From: JAQUOA01 sp037443785
Lineage (GTDB): Bacteria > Bacteroidota > Ignavibacteria > UBA10030 > UBA8401
DNA: 57,630 nt
Reading direction: 5' to 3'
NCBI GenBank assembly: GCA_037443785.1
Contig: JBBINR010000023.1
Location: 1 to 57,630 of the forward strand
The notes beneath the pieces were generated by a model that searched no databases, was not told the DNA's origin, and was given only the letters and a program-made list of their open reading frames with translations. How positions within the stretch are numbered: position 1 is the stretch's first letter; each line of letters begins with the position of its first letter. Shown piece by piece: positions 35,325 through 43,828 of the stretch. Made by a program: the position numbers and the translations under genes.

Positions 35325-36362
35325 TTAATTAAATATTTGTTTTATTCTTTCAACTGCAAGGCGTACTTGCTCCATTGAAACATCGAGATGCATGACAGCT
35401 CGAATACTCGTAAACGTTCCTGCTGAGACGAGAATTCCATTCGCTTTTAACACAGCAATGATTTCATTTGGGTTTTTTCCTGTCTTCTGTACATCGACGA
35501 GAATAATATTTGTTTGAACTGATTCCAGGTCAATGGAAAAATTTTTAATTGCAGAAAGTTCATTGGCAAAATATTTCGCTTTTGCATGATCTTCCTGTAA
35601 TCGTTCGATGTTATGTTCGAGTGCATAGAGTGCACCGGCAGCAATAATTCCTGCCTGGCGCATACCACCGCCGAAAATTTTTCTCCATTTGTGAACTTTG
35701 GTAATAAATTCTTTGCTTCCACAAATTGCAGAGCCAACCGGTGCGCCAAGTCCTTTAGAAAAACAAACGGAAACAGAATCAAAATATTTTGCCCATTCTT
35801 TTACAGGAACTCCAGTCGCAACGCTGGCATTCCATAATCGTGCACCATCTAAGTGAAAAATAATTCCCTGTTCTTTTGCGTACCCAGAAATCCTTTTAAT
35901 TTCTCCTAAAGGAAAAATCGTCCCCCCTGCACGATTGTGCGTATTTTCAGCTGCAATTACTTTTGTCTTCGGCATATAATATACGCTTGGACGAATAAGC
36001 GGCGGAAGTTGATCGACGGTAAACGCTCCACGAACACCTTGGACAGTTTGGACCTGTACGTTTGAAAGAACAGCGGGAGCAGCTGTTTCATAGTTAAATA
36101 TATGTGCGTCTCGTTCGAGAAGAATTTCGTCTCCAGGATCGGTGTGTGCTTTTACGGCTAATTGATTACTGAGACACCCGCTTGAAACATATAACGCTTT
36201 TTCTTTGCCGAGCATCGCGGCAACCTTTTCCTGCAATGCAATAACTGTTGGATCTTCTCCGAAAACATCGTCGCCAACTTCAGCAGAAGCCATTGCTTCT
36301 CGCATTGCTTTTGAAGGTTTAGTGACAGTGTCACTACGAAAATCAATAAATTGTGTACTCAT
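35325..36362 (-). CDS. ltaE: Low-specificity L-threonine aldolase
   Basis: 345-aa PLP enzyme cleaving L-(allo-)threonine to glycine and acetaldehyde. The PLP Lys is Lys203 in CFSKGLGAPVGS; the N-terminal FRSDTVTKPS, GDDVFGEDPTV, ENTHNRAGGT and HLDGARLWNA are diagnostic. The frame extends upstream to 36443, but the extra 27 residues lie inside lnt. The ATG at 36362 overlaps the lnt stop by 4 nt (ATGA) and gives the usual start just before the FRSDTVT motif. Confidence 0.95.
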   Translation of the reverse strand: MSTQFIDFRSDTVTKPSKAMREAMASAEVGDDVFGEDPTVIALQEKVAAMLGKEKALYVSSGCLSNQLAVKAHTDPGDEILLERDAHIFNYETAAPAVLSNVQVQTVQGVRGAFTVDQLPPLIRPSVYYMPKTKVIAAENTHNRAGGTIFPLGEIKRISGYAKEQGIIFHLDGARLWNASVATGVPVKEWAKYFDSVSVCFSKGLGAPVGSAICGSKEFITKVHKWRKIFGGGMRQAGIIAAGALYALEHNIERLQEDHAKAKYFANELSAIKNFSIDLESVQTNIILVDVQKTGKNPNEIIAVLKANGILVSAGTFTSIRAVMHLDVSMEQVRLAVERIKQIFN

Positions 36363-37990
36363 TTTTTCTTTCGAAAGAAGTTGTAACTTATTGAGAACAA
36401 TATAATAAATACTGTTAGACTTGCACAAATTCTTGCAAACCAATCTCCATGTTTTGAATAAAAAGTTTTTTCCTGGAATGGGGTTATTGTCCGTTGAATG
36501 TATGTTTGTGTATACATTTCTGTTTTATCGTATGCATTGCCAAGCGGATCAATGAATGATGAAATTCCACCGTTAGCACATCGAACAACCCATCGGCGAT
36601 TTTCAATTGCGCGTAGAACAGCATATTGCTGATGCTGTCGTGCTCCAGATGTATTTCCCCACCAGCTATCATTTGTTGTAAATACCAAAAATTCTGCACC
36701 ATTATCAACAAATTTTGATACAAATTCCGGAAAAATAGATTCATAACAAACCATTGCCAAAAATTTTGCTCCAAATTTCTTACTGACAAACACCGTACTG
36801 TCTCTTCCAAGTCCCCAATTGCTTATTCCCACTCCCCAACGCAGTGGTTCAATAAGAAAAGGAACATCGTCGGCATAAGGAATTCGCTCTGCAAATGGAA
36901 CTAACCGCATTTTGCTATATGACTGCACTTCAGTCATCTCACGTTCGGTTAAAAAAATTGAATTGTACGAATCATAATGAATGTTTGTTCCTTTAATGAT
37001 GCTGCTTGAAACTGGCGCATTACCTGAATCATAATATTTTACTTTGGCGTACCCGGAGATAAGCGCGATATTTAAGCTATCCACTATGCTTTTATATTCT
37101 ACAAATTGCTCGTGAAATGCAGGAAGGTTTAGTAAGATTGCAGACTCTGGTAAAACCACAATATCAGTTTTTTGGTTTATATTTTTCTTGATAAGCTCAA
37201 GAAAAGATTGAACTTGCTTCCATCTTCCATCAAATGTACTCGCACCTTCCCATTTGTCCCAAGGATCAACATTGGGTTGCACGATACCAACCGTGAAACT
37301 TTTTTCGGTCTGATTATAAAAATGATCTTTATCTACACTGAGATTGTAAAAATTTGGGCTCACATATACGAAGACAATTAATATTACAAGTATCCATCTT
37401 TTTGCTACTGAATATCCTTTAACAACAAATTTTACAAGAAGGTAAACAAGAATATTAATCATCAGAACCCAGAATGAAATTCCGTAGACACCTGTAATTT
37501 CAATGAATTGTATCTTTTCAAGGAAGTATGTTTGAGTGTTTCCAATTGTCAGCCAAGGGAATGCAAACTCTCCAAGAGCATAGAGCCATTCAAAGGTAAT
37601 CCAAATAAATGGGAAGGCAATGATCGCATATTTTGAGATTATATTTTTTTTAACAAAGAAATAGATACTTGCAGGAATAGTGAAGAAAAGTGGCTGCCAT
37701 AACAACAATGCTCCACCAGCAAGCATAAGATATGGATCTTTGAGATGTGTAAAACCGCCAACCCAGTATAAAGTTATAACGCAAAACAAAAAAAATGTAA
37801 AATACGAATATCGGAAAAATCGTCCGTAGCTGTCTATGTTATCAACGAGAATTAAAAATGGAACAAATCCGATACAGGCTAAGATACCTAAAGGTATGGG
37901 TGGAAAAGATAGACCTAGCAACAAAGCTGTTGAAAGCGAAAAAGCGAGTAATTTTTTTTTTGATTGACCAAAGGTAAAGTATGAATTCAC
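36359..37990 (-). CDS. lnt: Apolipoprotein N-acyltransferase
   Basis: 543-aa inner-membrane enzyme that N-acylates lipoproteins in the final maturation step. Six or seven hydrophobic segments in the first 210 residues precede a nitrilase-like periplasmic domain. The catalytic triad is visible: Glu in VVLPESAIL, Lys in YSKMRLVPFAERIPY, and Cys415 in AMVCYESIFPE. A final hydrophobic segment (about 515-538) closes the protein. Presence of Lnt confirms a Gram-negative-type envelope. Confidence 0.95.
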   Translation of the reverse strand: MNSYFTFGQSKKKLLAFSLSTALLLGLSFPPIPLGILACIGFVPFLILVDNIDSYGRFFRYSYFTFFLFCVITLYWVGGFTHLKDPYLMLAGGALLLWQPLFFTIPASIYFFVKKNIISKYAIIAFPFIWITFEWLYALGEFAFPWLTIGNTQTYFLEKIQFIEITGVYGISFWVLMINILVYLLVKFVVKGYSVAKRWILVILIVFVYVSPNFYNLSVDKDHFYNQTEKSFTVGIVQPNVDPWDKWEGASTFDGRWKQVQSFLELIKKNINQKTDIVVLPESAILLNLPAFHEQFVEYKSIVDSLNIALISGYAKVKYYDSGNAPVSSSIIKGTNIHYDSYNSIFLTEREMTEVQSYSKMRLVPFAERIPYADDVPFLIEPLRWGVGISNWGLGRDSTVFVSKKFGAKFLAMVCYESIFPEFVSKFVDNGAEFLVFTTNDSWWGNTSGARQHQQYAVLRAIENRRWVVRCANGGISSFIDPLGNAYDKTEMYTQTYIQRTITPFQEKTFYSKHGDWFARICASLTVFIILFSISYNFFRKKK

Positions 37991-38007
37991 AAGAACTTAA
38001 TCTTAAT

Positions 38008-38574
38008 TTATGAATTTTGTTTATTGAACTTTTGAAATATAATTTCCCACAGTGAGACCATTACAAATCCAATTACCACTCCGACCAAAGCCCCTCCAAC
38101 AATATCAGAAGGATAGTGAACACCTACATATGGTCTCGACAGCGCCACCAAAGAAGCAAATGCATACCAATACAATTTTTTTGATTTATAAAAATATGAT
38201 AAAACAAATGCTCCCGCAAAATTATTGACTGCATGTGATGATGGAAAGGATAATCCACCACCGCAATCAACAAGCATTCTCACCCCGGTAAGGGCTCGAC
38301 AAGGACGAACGCGAGCAAAAATTTCTTTTAATACTGAACTATTTATCTGATCACTAGCAATTATTGTAATTATTAAAACAGCTATTGCTGTGCGACCTTT
38401 CGGTCCCCCCTTCCATAGAACCCATGCAATCCAAAGGATAAGTGCGACGATTACCCATTTATGTTTGTTTAAATCTGTTACAAATGGCATTATCCAATCC
38501 AGCACAGGATTCGCAATAGTATGATTGATAAAAAAGAAAACTGCTATGTCGATCGAATACAAAAAATCAATCAT
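38008..38574 (-). CDS. PAP2-family membrane phosphatase
   Basis: 188-aa integral membrane phosphatase with about five membrane segments. The three PAP2 signature motifs are present: KEIFARVRPCRAL (KxxxxxxRP), SFPSSHA (PSGH-like) and SRPYVGVHYPSDIVGG (SRxxxxxHxxxD). Substrates in the family are lipid (pyro)phosphates such as undecaprenyl-PP or phosphatidate. Given the UbiA/DprE-like genes upstream on the same strand, removal of the 5-phosphate of a polyprenyl-phosphoribose-phosphate is a plausible alternative, as proposed for mycobacterial Rv3807c. Overlaps the dedA-like gene by 8 nt. Confidence 0.9.
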   Translation of the reverse strand: MIDFLYSIDIAVFFFINHTIANPVLDWIMPFVTDLNKHKWVIVALILWIAWVLWKGGPKGRTAIAVLIITIIASDQINSSVLKEIFARVRPCRALTGVRMLVDCGGGLSFPSSHAVNNFAGAFVLSYFYKSKKLYWYAFASLVALSRPYVGVHYPSDIVGGALVGVVIGFVMVSLWEIIFQKFNKQNS

Positions 38575-39178
38575 TTTTTTTATTTCTTTTTTTATACCAG
38601 AATAAAATACCTACGATAATGCCGGTAATGATCAGAACTGTAACAATTTGACTATAAGTAGATAAATAAATTCCTATCCGTTCCCAATTCTTTCCTAACA
38701 AGGTCCCAGAGTAAATCAATATTGCATTCCAGATTAGAGCACTAATAAAACATAATATTGCCGTTGGGACAAAGGTAACTTCAGACATTCCTGCAAAAAA
38801 ACCTACCACTGCTCGTGTTCCCGAAAGAAATCTATTCACAACGAGTAACCAATAACCATAATGCCTGAACCATCGTTCCACTTTGTGTATGTTATCAAGA
38901 GGAAGAAATTTTAGCTTCCCTGTTTCGATTATTTTCAATCCAAACCAATCCCCAATTTGATACATCGTCATGAAACCGGTCGTGCTTCCAAGTGTAGCAA
39001 TTAATAAAGCGGGAAAAAAATCAATCTGACCAACTCCAACTAAATATCCACCTGCAACAATAATAAGATCGCTGGGTGACGGGGGAAATATGTTTTCAAT
39101 GTACGCTATAAAAAAAATGATCGCATAAATCCAAAAGGCATTTAATGATTGCAAAAAAACAAAAAGAGATTCTAACAT
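38567..39178 (-). CDS. DedA/SNARE-associated family membrane protein
   Basis: 203-aa inner-membrane DedA protein. Typical motifs: the N-terminal FIAYIENIFPPSPSDLIIVAGGYL, the GSTTGFMTMYQIGDWFG segment, RWFRHYGYW, and RFLSGTRAVVGFFAGM with the family Arg residues. A C-terminal hydrophobic segment is followed by a basic tail. DedA proteins include the undecaprenyl-phosphate flippases (UptA/DedA), so it fits a set of genes handling polyprenyl phosphates. Two nt after ispF. Confidence 0.92.
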   Translation of the reverse strand: MLESLFVFLQSLNAFWIYAIIFFIAYIENIFPPSPSDLIIVAGGYLVGVGQIDFFPALLIATLGSTTGFMTMYQIGDWFGLKIIETGKLKFLPLDNIHKVERWFRHYGYWLLVVNRFLSGTRAVVGFFAGMSEVTFVPTAILCFISALIWNAILIYSGTLLGKNWERIGIYLSTYSQIVTVLIITGIIVGILFWYKKRNKKND

Positions 39179-39180
39179 TG

Positions 39181-39666
39181 CTATTTATTTATTGAATTAA
39201 TTATTGTAACTGCATAAGCTGCAGCACCTTCGCCAGCGCCAATGGAACCTAATTTTTCATTTGTTGTTGCTTTAACAGAAACTGCATCTACACTTATTCT
39301 TAATGTCGTTGCAATATTCTTTCGCATCGTATCGACATAGGGAGCTATTTTGGGTTTTTCTAAAACAAGGGTTGAATCAACATTACCAACGGAGAAACCA
39401 TTTTTCAAAAGTAACTCCAACACATGGTTCAAGAGTTTTAAACTATTAATCCCTCTGTATCGTTCATCCGTGTCTGGAAAATGTTTCCCAATGTCACCAA
39501 GAGCTGCTGCTCCCAAAAGGGCATCGCAAATTGCATGCAAAAGGACATCGGCATCAGAGTGACCTAGTAAACCTTTTTCAGAAGGAATTTCTACTCCTCC
39601 AAGGATTAGCTTTCTTCCAGTTGTGAGAGAATGGACATCGTAACCAAAACCAATTCGAGTATTCAT
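39181..39666 (-). CDS. ispF: 2-C-methyl-D-erythritol 2,4-cyclodiphosphate synthase
   Basis: 161-aa enzyme of the MEP isoprenoid pathway. The metal ligands are in GYDVHSL and LGHSDADVLLHAICDALLGA; DIGKHFPDTD, VDSTLVLEKPKI and KATTNEKLG complete the active site. It shows that isoprenoids, and hence polyprenyl phosphates, are made by the MEP route here. Overlaps acyP by 4 nt. Confidence 0.97.
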   Translation of the reverse strand: MNTRIGFGYDVHSLTTGRKLILGGVEIPSEKGLLGHSDADVLLHAICDALLGAAALGDIGKHFPDTDERYRGINSLKLLNHVLELLLKNGFSVGNVDSTLVLEKPKIAPYVDTMRKNIATTLRISVDAVSVKATTNEKLGSIGAGEGAAAYAVTIINSINK

Positions 39667-39938
39667 GCTTTGATTTTAAAATTGATAAATAAGTAATGTG
39701 GTTTTCCCCATTCAACAATAACATTGTCAACTATCGCTCCCCGAGAACCAATATTAAGATCTTTAATGTATTCTTTAATCATTCCTTCTTCCCCTTCAAC
39801 CTCTGAATACACATCGCCATTGGCGCGATTTTCAACAAATCCTTTTAAATCATATTTTCTAGCGGTACGATCCGCAAACCATCGATATCCTACTCCTTGG
39901 ACCATCCCTTTAACGGTTATTTTTGCATTCATGTCCAT
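39663..39938 (-). CDS. acyP: Acylphosphatase
   Basis: 91-aa ferredoxin-like-fold enzyme hydrolysing carboxyl-phosphate mixed anhydrides. The active-site Arg is in GMVQGVGYRWF and the catalytic Asn in GFVENRANGDV. The typical C-terminal segment (VIVEWG...F) is present. Overlaps ispF by 4 nt and starts 6 nt after the EamA gene. No specific pathway link is evident. Confidence 0.95.
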   Translation of the reverse strand: MDMNAKITVKGMVQGVGYRWFADRTARKYDLKGFVENRANGDVYSEVEGEEGMIKEYIKDLNIGSRGAIVDNVIVEWGKPHYLFINFKIKA

Positions 39939-39944
39939 AAAATT

Positions 39945-40829
39945 TCACGCTGCTTCTGTTATATTCGCAATTTTTTTTGAGATTGCATCAGAAAATTCTG
40001 AAAATAAAATTCCAACGATAATCATAGCACCTCCAACAACTCCTGTTATTCCAAGAACTTCATGTAAAAAGAAATACGCCAAAACAGATGCTATAACAGG
40101 TTCAACAGTAAAAATAATCACTGCGCGGGTAGGAGTAGTGTCTTTTTGGAAGCGTGTTTGTGAAAATGTTGTAACCACCGTTGCAAAAATTCCCATATAA
40201 AAAGTCATCAACCAAATTTGCGGTGATGTACGGAATTTTAATTCTTCGAATGGAAGCCATGCTAACGCAACAACCGTTGTGCTGACAATTTGAATAAATG
40301 ATAATTGAAATGGATTTTCATTCCTCGAAAAAATATCCATATAGACTATAAATACTCCGAACAGCACCGCAGAAACCAGCACAATGATATCTCCTTGATT
40401 TATAGACGAACCTTCCGGAGACGTCAGTAAATATAATCCCAAAGTAACGACGATGATTCCAATAACGTTCCAAAGATTTGGCGAACGCTTTTCTAAAACT
40501 AGTTGTGCGATTGGAGTAAAAATTACCATCAGTCCCGTTATAAAAGCAGATTTCGATGCTGACGTTTGATAGATACCTATATTTTGAATAACTATTCCCA
40601 CGCCTAGCATTATTCCAAGAATAATCCCCTTTTTCCATGTCGTTGAAGAAATATTTTTTAGATGCTTAAAAAATAATAATGGAAACAACACGGTTCCAAT
40701 CCCGAAGCGCAAAAATATATAAAGTGAAGGCGAAATAGAATCCGATACGGATTTTGCGACGACAAAAGTACTTCCCCATATAAAAGTGGTTGCAAAAAGC
40801 ATAACTTCAGCTTTTGTTCTCGTCGTCAT
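39945..40829 (-). CDS. EamA/DMT-family transporter, possible lipid-sugar flippase
   Basis: 294-aa membrane protein with about ten hydrophobic segments and two EamA repeats; the first begins ATTFIWGSTFVVAK and the second near residue 150 (GDIIVLVSAVLFGVFIVYM). DMT members export metabolites; the related small ArnE/ArnF proteins flip undecaprenyl-phosphate-aminoarabinose. Its start overlaps the DprE2-like gene by 4 nt, so a role in moving a polyprenyl-phosphate-linked pentose across the membrane is a reasonable hypothesis, though a general metabolite exporter is equally possible. Confidence 0.88.
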   Translation of the reverse strand: MTTRTKAEVMLFATTFIWGSTFVVAKSVSDSISPSLYIFLRFGIGTVLFPLLFFKHLKNISSTTWKKGIILGIMLGVGIVIQNIGIYQTSASKSAFITGLMVIFTPIAQLVLEKRSPNLWNVIGIIVVTLGLYLLTSPEGSSINQGDIIVLVSAVLFGVFIVYMDIFSRNENPFQLSFIQIVSTTVVALAWLPFEELKFRTSPQIWLMTFYMGIFATVVTTFSQTRFQKDTTPTRAVIIFTVEPVIASVLAYFFLHEVLGITGVVGGAMIIVGILFSEFSDAISKKIANITEAA

Positions 40830-41560
40830 TTCAAATCCAATTTCTTTACCATTGATTCAGGAATCATCGTGAAGGCAAACATAATGTAGCGCCAAAACCA
40901 TTGTGAGTAAATAAAATCTTTTCCATTTTGCTGTGCATGAAAAAGATCTTTAGCAACGGTTTCGGGTGTTGCGGTAATCATCTCCGGTGTATTTCTTCCT
41001 TCTATCATTTTGGTGCGAATAAAGCCCGGGTGAACGGTCAATACCTGTACGTGCGATGAGAATAATCTATTTCGCAAACCCGAAAGATAAGTTGTAAATC
41101 CGGCTTTTGCTGCTGCGTAGATGTAATTACTTTTCCGGCCGCGTTCTCCGGCTACGGAGCTTACTCCAACAATAAATCCTTCTCGGCGCTGTTCGAGATC
41201 ATTTGCGATGATATTGATAATTGATACGCATCCTGAAAAATTTGCATCAAAAATATTTTTTGTTTCTGCAAACTCTGCCTCAGCTTTTTTCTGATCACCA
41301 AGAATCCCAGCAAGGCAAATTACACCAAACGGTTTTTCCGGAAGTGATTGGTAAAAGCTTTGATGAGTTGTAGCTTCAGTTACATCAAACAAAAATGCAG
41401 CAGCGTCAATTCCATATCGAATTTTAAGATCATTAGCATCACGAGTTAGCTTTTCATAGTTCCTGCTTGCTAGATAAATTCCATATCCTGCTTTTGCATA
41501 GAGATACGACAGCGGTCGCGCAATATCCGAACCTGCGCCAATAATCAAAATATATTTCAT
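40826..41560 (-). CDS. DprE2-like 2-keto-polyprenylphosphoryl-pentose reductase (SDR)
   Basis: 244-aa NAD(P)-dependent SDR. The nucleotide motif is IGAGSDIARPL; the catalytic Ser-Tyr-Lys are in VGVSSVAGERGRKSNYIYAAAKAGF, whose VSSVAGER segment closely matches mycobacterial DprE2. PGFIRTKM and the C-terminal hydrophobic WFWRYIMFAFTMIPES also match. DprE2 reduces the 2-keto intermediate to polyprenylphosphoryl-arabinose. Its ATG overlaps the stop of the DprE1-like gene by 4 nt, and its stop overlaps the EamA gene by 4 nt. Assigned by motif recall and context; the actual lipid substrate is not proven. Confidence 0.85.
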   Translation of the reverse strand: MKYILIIGAGSDIARPLSYLYAKAGYGIYLASRNYEKLTRDANDLKIRYGIDAAAFLFDVTEATTHQSFYQSLPEKPFGVICLAGILGDQKKAEAEFAETKNIFDANFSGCVSIINIIANDLEQRREGFIVGVSSVAGERGRKSNYIYAAAKAGFTTYLSGLRNRLFSSHVQVLTVHPGFIRTKMIEGRNTPEMITATPETVAKDLFHAQQNGKDFIYSQWFWRYIMFAFTMIPESMVKKLDLK

Positions 41561-42870
41561 CCCATGATCCGTTTTGATTGCAAAGAATGGAATTTATTTG
41601 CTGGATCGTAATGCTGCTTTATATCAACAAACTGCTTTAAATTTTCATACCCCTGTGAAAACACATCTTTGTTCATGCGAACGTCTTTTGCCAAGTACAA
41701 TCGTCCTCCAAAATTTTGTACAAGAGCATCAAGTTCATTAAATAATTTCATCGTGCGTTCTGTTATAGGAAAATCCAATGCAAGTGTATACCCTTCTTTG
41801 GGGAACGATAATAGTCCTTCCTGTTTTCCAAATAGTTTTAATACTGCCAGAAATGATCCTTCTCCACTTTCGCTTATACGCTGCAATATTTTTCGTAAGC
41901 CTTCTTCTGAAGTTTCGCGAGGAAGAACAAATTGATATTGAGTAAATCCTCTTTTACCATAAATTTTGTTCCATTCACGAATAGAATCCAATGGATAAAA
42001 AAACGGTTCATAATCGACAATTGTATCGTGATCGCGATACGTTCGATATCGGAGTTCATTGAACAATTTAACGGTATGTGTATTCAATATAAAATCAGGA
42101 AAATAAAACGGCGCCCTGATAAAAAATTTCTTTTCAATAAGCAGAGGATTTCGGTACCGATATCTGATTTCATCTTTTAATGCGTGTTCTCCTAAAATCA
42201 AGGCAGAACGTCCGAGCGCATCCTCTTTCGATAAACAATCAATCCAGGCGACAGAATATGTCCAACCTTTATTATTCTCAAAAGCCTCAAATGTCTCTGC
42301 CAGATTTTTTGTTTTTATGACTCGCTGACGAATATAGGCAGTTTCAATTGGCTTCAAATAAAACGATGCTTCGATGATAACTCCAGTTAAGCCCATTCCA
42401 CCACATGTTGCCCAAAATAGTTCTGGATGAACGGTCCTCGAACAGTTAATGATGTCACCGCTGCTCACAATTATCTTCAATGTATCTACATACGTTGAAA
42501 ATGATCCCGCAACATGGTGATTTTTCCCATGAACATCTGCAGCAATTGCACCGCCAATGGTGACGAATTTCGTTCCCGGTGTCACCGGCAAAAACCACCC
42601 TCTCGGCACAAATGCGTCAAGAATTTCTGCGAGTGAAATTCCAGCTTCGCATGTTAACAATCCGCTTTGTTCATCAAATGCAAGAAAATGATTCAGCTTT
42701 AGAGTCGAAACAATTTTTTGATTTAAAGAAGAATCGCCGTACGATCGGCCTAGACCACGCGCAATCAATTCATTTGATTCACAAACTGCTTTCTTTACTT
42801 CCATCACTGAAGATGGTGAAACCATTTCAGCATCAACAATCGGATAGTTTCCCCAATTTTTTATTTTCAT
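41557..42870 (-). CDS. DprE1-like FAD-dependent polyprenylphosphoryl-ribose 2'-oxidase
   Basis: 437-aa FAD oxidase of the vanillyl-alcohol-oxidase fold, similar over its full length to mycobacterial DprE1, which oxidises the C2' hydroxyl of decaprenylphosphoryl-ribose. Conserved: ARGLGRSYGD, PGTKFVTIGGAIAADVHGKNHH (His114 equals the DprE1 His132), FWATCGGMGLTG, FYPLDSIREWNKIYG, and GGRLYLAKD with the catalytic Lys. The residue matching Cys387, the benzothiazinone target, is Ala364 (YTLALDFP). A TTG at 42885 is in frame; the ATG at 42870 gives the usual N-terminus. Confidence 0.9.
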   Translation of the reverse strand: MKIKNWGNYPIVDAEMVSPSSVMEVKKAVCESNELIARGLGRSYGDSSLNQKIVSTLKLNHFLAFDEQSGLLTCEAGISLAEILDAFVPRGWFLPVTPGTKFVTIGGAIAADVHGKNHHVAGSFSTYVDTLKIIVSSGDIINCSRTVHPELFWATCGGMGLTGVIIEASFYLKPIETAYIRQRVIKTKNLAETFEAFENNKGWTYSVAWIDCLSKEDALGRSALILGEHALKDEIRYRYRNPLLIEKKFFIRAPFYFPDFILNTHTVKLFNELRYRTYRDHDTIVDYEPFFYPLDSIREWNKIYGKRGFTQYQFVLPRETSEEGLRKILQRISESGEGSFLAVLKLFGKQEGLLSFPKEGYTLALDFPITERTMKLFNELDALVQNFGGRLYLAKDVRMNKDVFSQGYENLKQFVDIKQHYDPANKFHSLQSKRIMG

Positions 42871-42944
42871 GAATGAAATGTACAAAAAGAAATGGTTGTT
42901 ATGAAGAAAATTTACGGGTCACATTGAGTGAACTGCATAAAACA

Positions 42945-43823
42945 TTATTTGTGAAAATAAATAATGAAGATGCATGAGCAAATCCATAAAATAAAATTTA
43001 TAGAAGTTAATGGATCCCTCACAAGAATCCTCACTGGATTTTCACCTTCCCCCTTATTCACTACGAGAAACAAATAACGCAGAATACCAAATAGGACAAA
43101 TATTGTTGTATAGATTAAGTAATCAGTTCCGAACATCATAAGCGTTCGATCTGCCATGGTGTACAACGAATACGAAAGCGCCATACCCGTTGCGGCAATG
43201 ACCAACGAGAGATTCAGAAAATTTAAATCGTAATCCGCAAGCACTTTCCGTTTGGTTTCGATTTTTAATGATTGAATAAGCACTAATTCACTGCGCCGCT
43301 TCGAAACCGCCAGAAAAATTGACATGAATAATGTCGTGATAATCAGCCAGTGAGAGATTACAACATCAATGGCAACCGCGCCGCTAAAAACACGGAGCAT
43401 GAATCCGATCGCGATGACAAAGACGTCGACAATGACAATCTGTTTTAGTTTTATCGAATAAAGAAATTGCAAAAAAATATAAAATCCGATGATGCCAGCA
43501 AAAGTCTTCGAAATGATGAAAGCAAGATACAGAGAGAGAACAATAAGAATACTCGCAACTATTGTTGCAAAAGAAACACTGATTTTACCTGAAGCGATTG
43601 GACGGTTCTTCTTTTCCGGATGGAGTTTATCAGCATCCTGATCAATAATATCATTGATAACATAAACCGCACTCGACGCTAAACAAAAAGCAACAAATGC
43701 AAAAAATACTTTTACAATATCAACGACATGAAAAAGGTTTTGTGAAAATACCAACGGAATAAATACGAAAGTATTTTTAAGCCATTGACTCGGTCGTAAA
43801 AGTCGCAGCAATGGAGGAACCAT
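42945..43823 (-). CDS. UbiA-family polyprenyl-phosphate phosphoribosyltransferase (DPPR synthase-like)
   Basis: 292-aa membrane prenyltransferase with about nine hydrophobic segments. The first Asp-rich motif is NDIIDQDADKLHPEKKNRPIASG, and the N-terminal RPSQWLKNTFVFIPLVFS and later SKRRSELVL segments match decaprenyl-phosphate 5-phosphoribosyltransferase (Rv3806c) rather than quinone prenyltransferases. That enzyme moves PRPP ribose-5-phosphate onto a polyprenyl phosphate. The gene is 74 nt upstream of the DprE1-like gene on the same strand, supporting this reading. Heme or quinone prenyltransferase is less likely. Confidence 0.88.
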   Translation of the reverse strand: MVPPLLRLLRPSQWLKNTFVFIPLVFSQNLFHVVDIVKVFFAFVAFCLASSAVYVINDIIDQDADKLHPEKKNRPIASGKISVSFATIVASILIVLSLYLAFIISKTFAGIIGFYIFLQFLYSIKLKQIVIVDVFVIAIGFMLRVFSGAVAIDVVISHWLIITTLFMSIFLAVSKRRSELVLIQSLKIETKRKVLADYDLNFLNLSLVIAATGMALSYSLYTMADRTLMMFGTDYLIYTTIFVLFGILRYLFLVVNKGEGENPVRILVRDPLTSINFILWICSCIFIIYFHK

Positions 43824-43828
43824 AGTAA

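Noticed and set aside
36363..36443. 27-residue N-terminal extension of the threonine aldolase frame
   Set aside because: Lies inside lnt; the ATGA overlap start at 36362 and the conserved N-terminus decide for the shorter protein.
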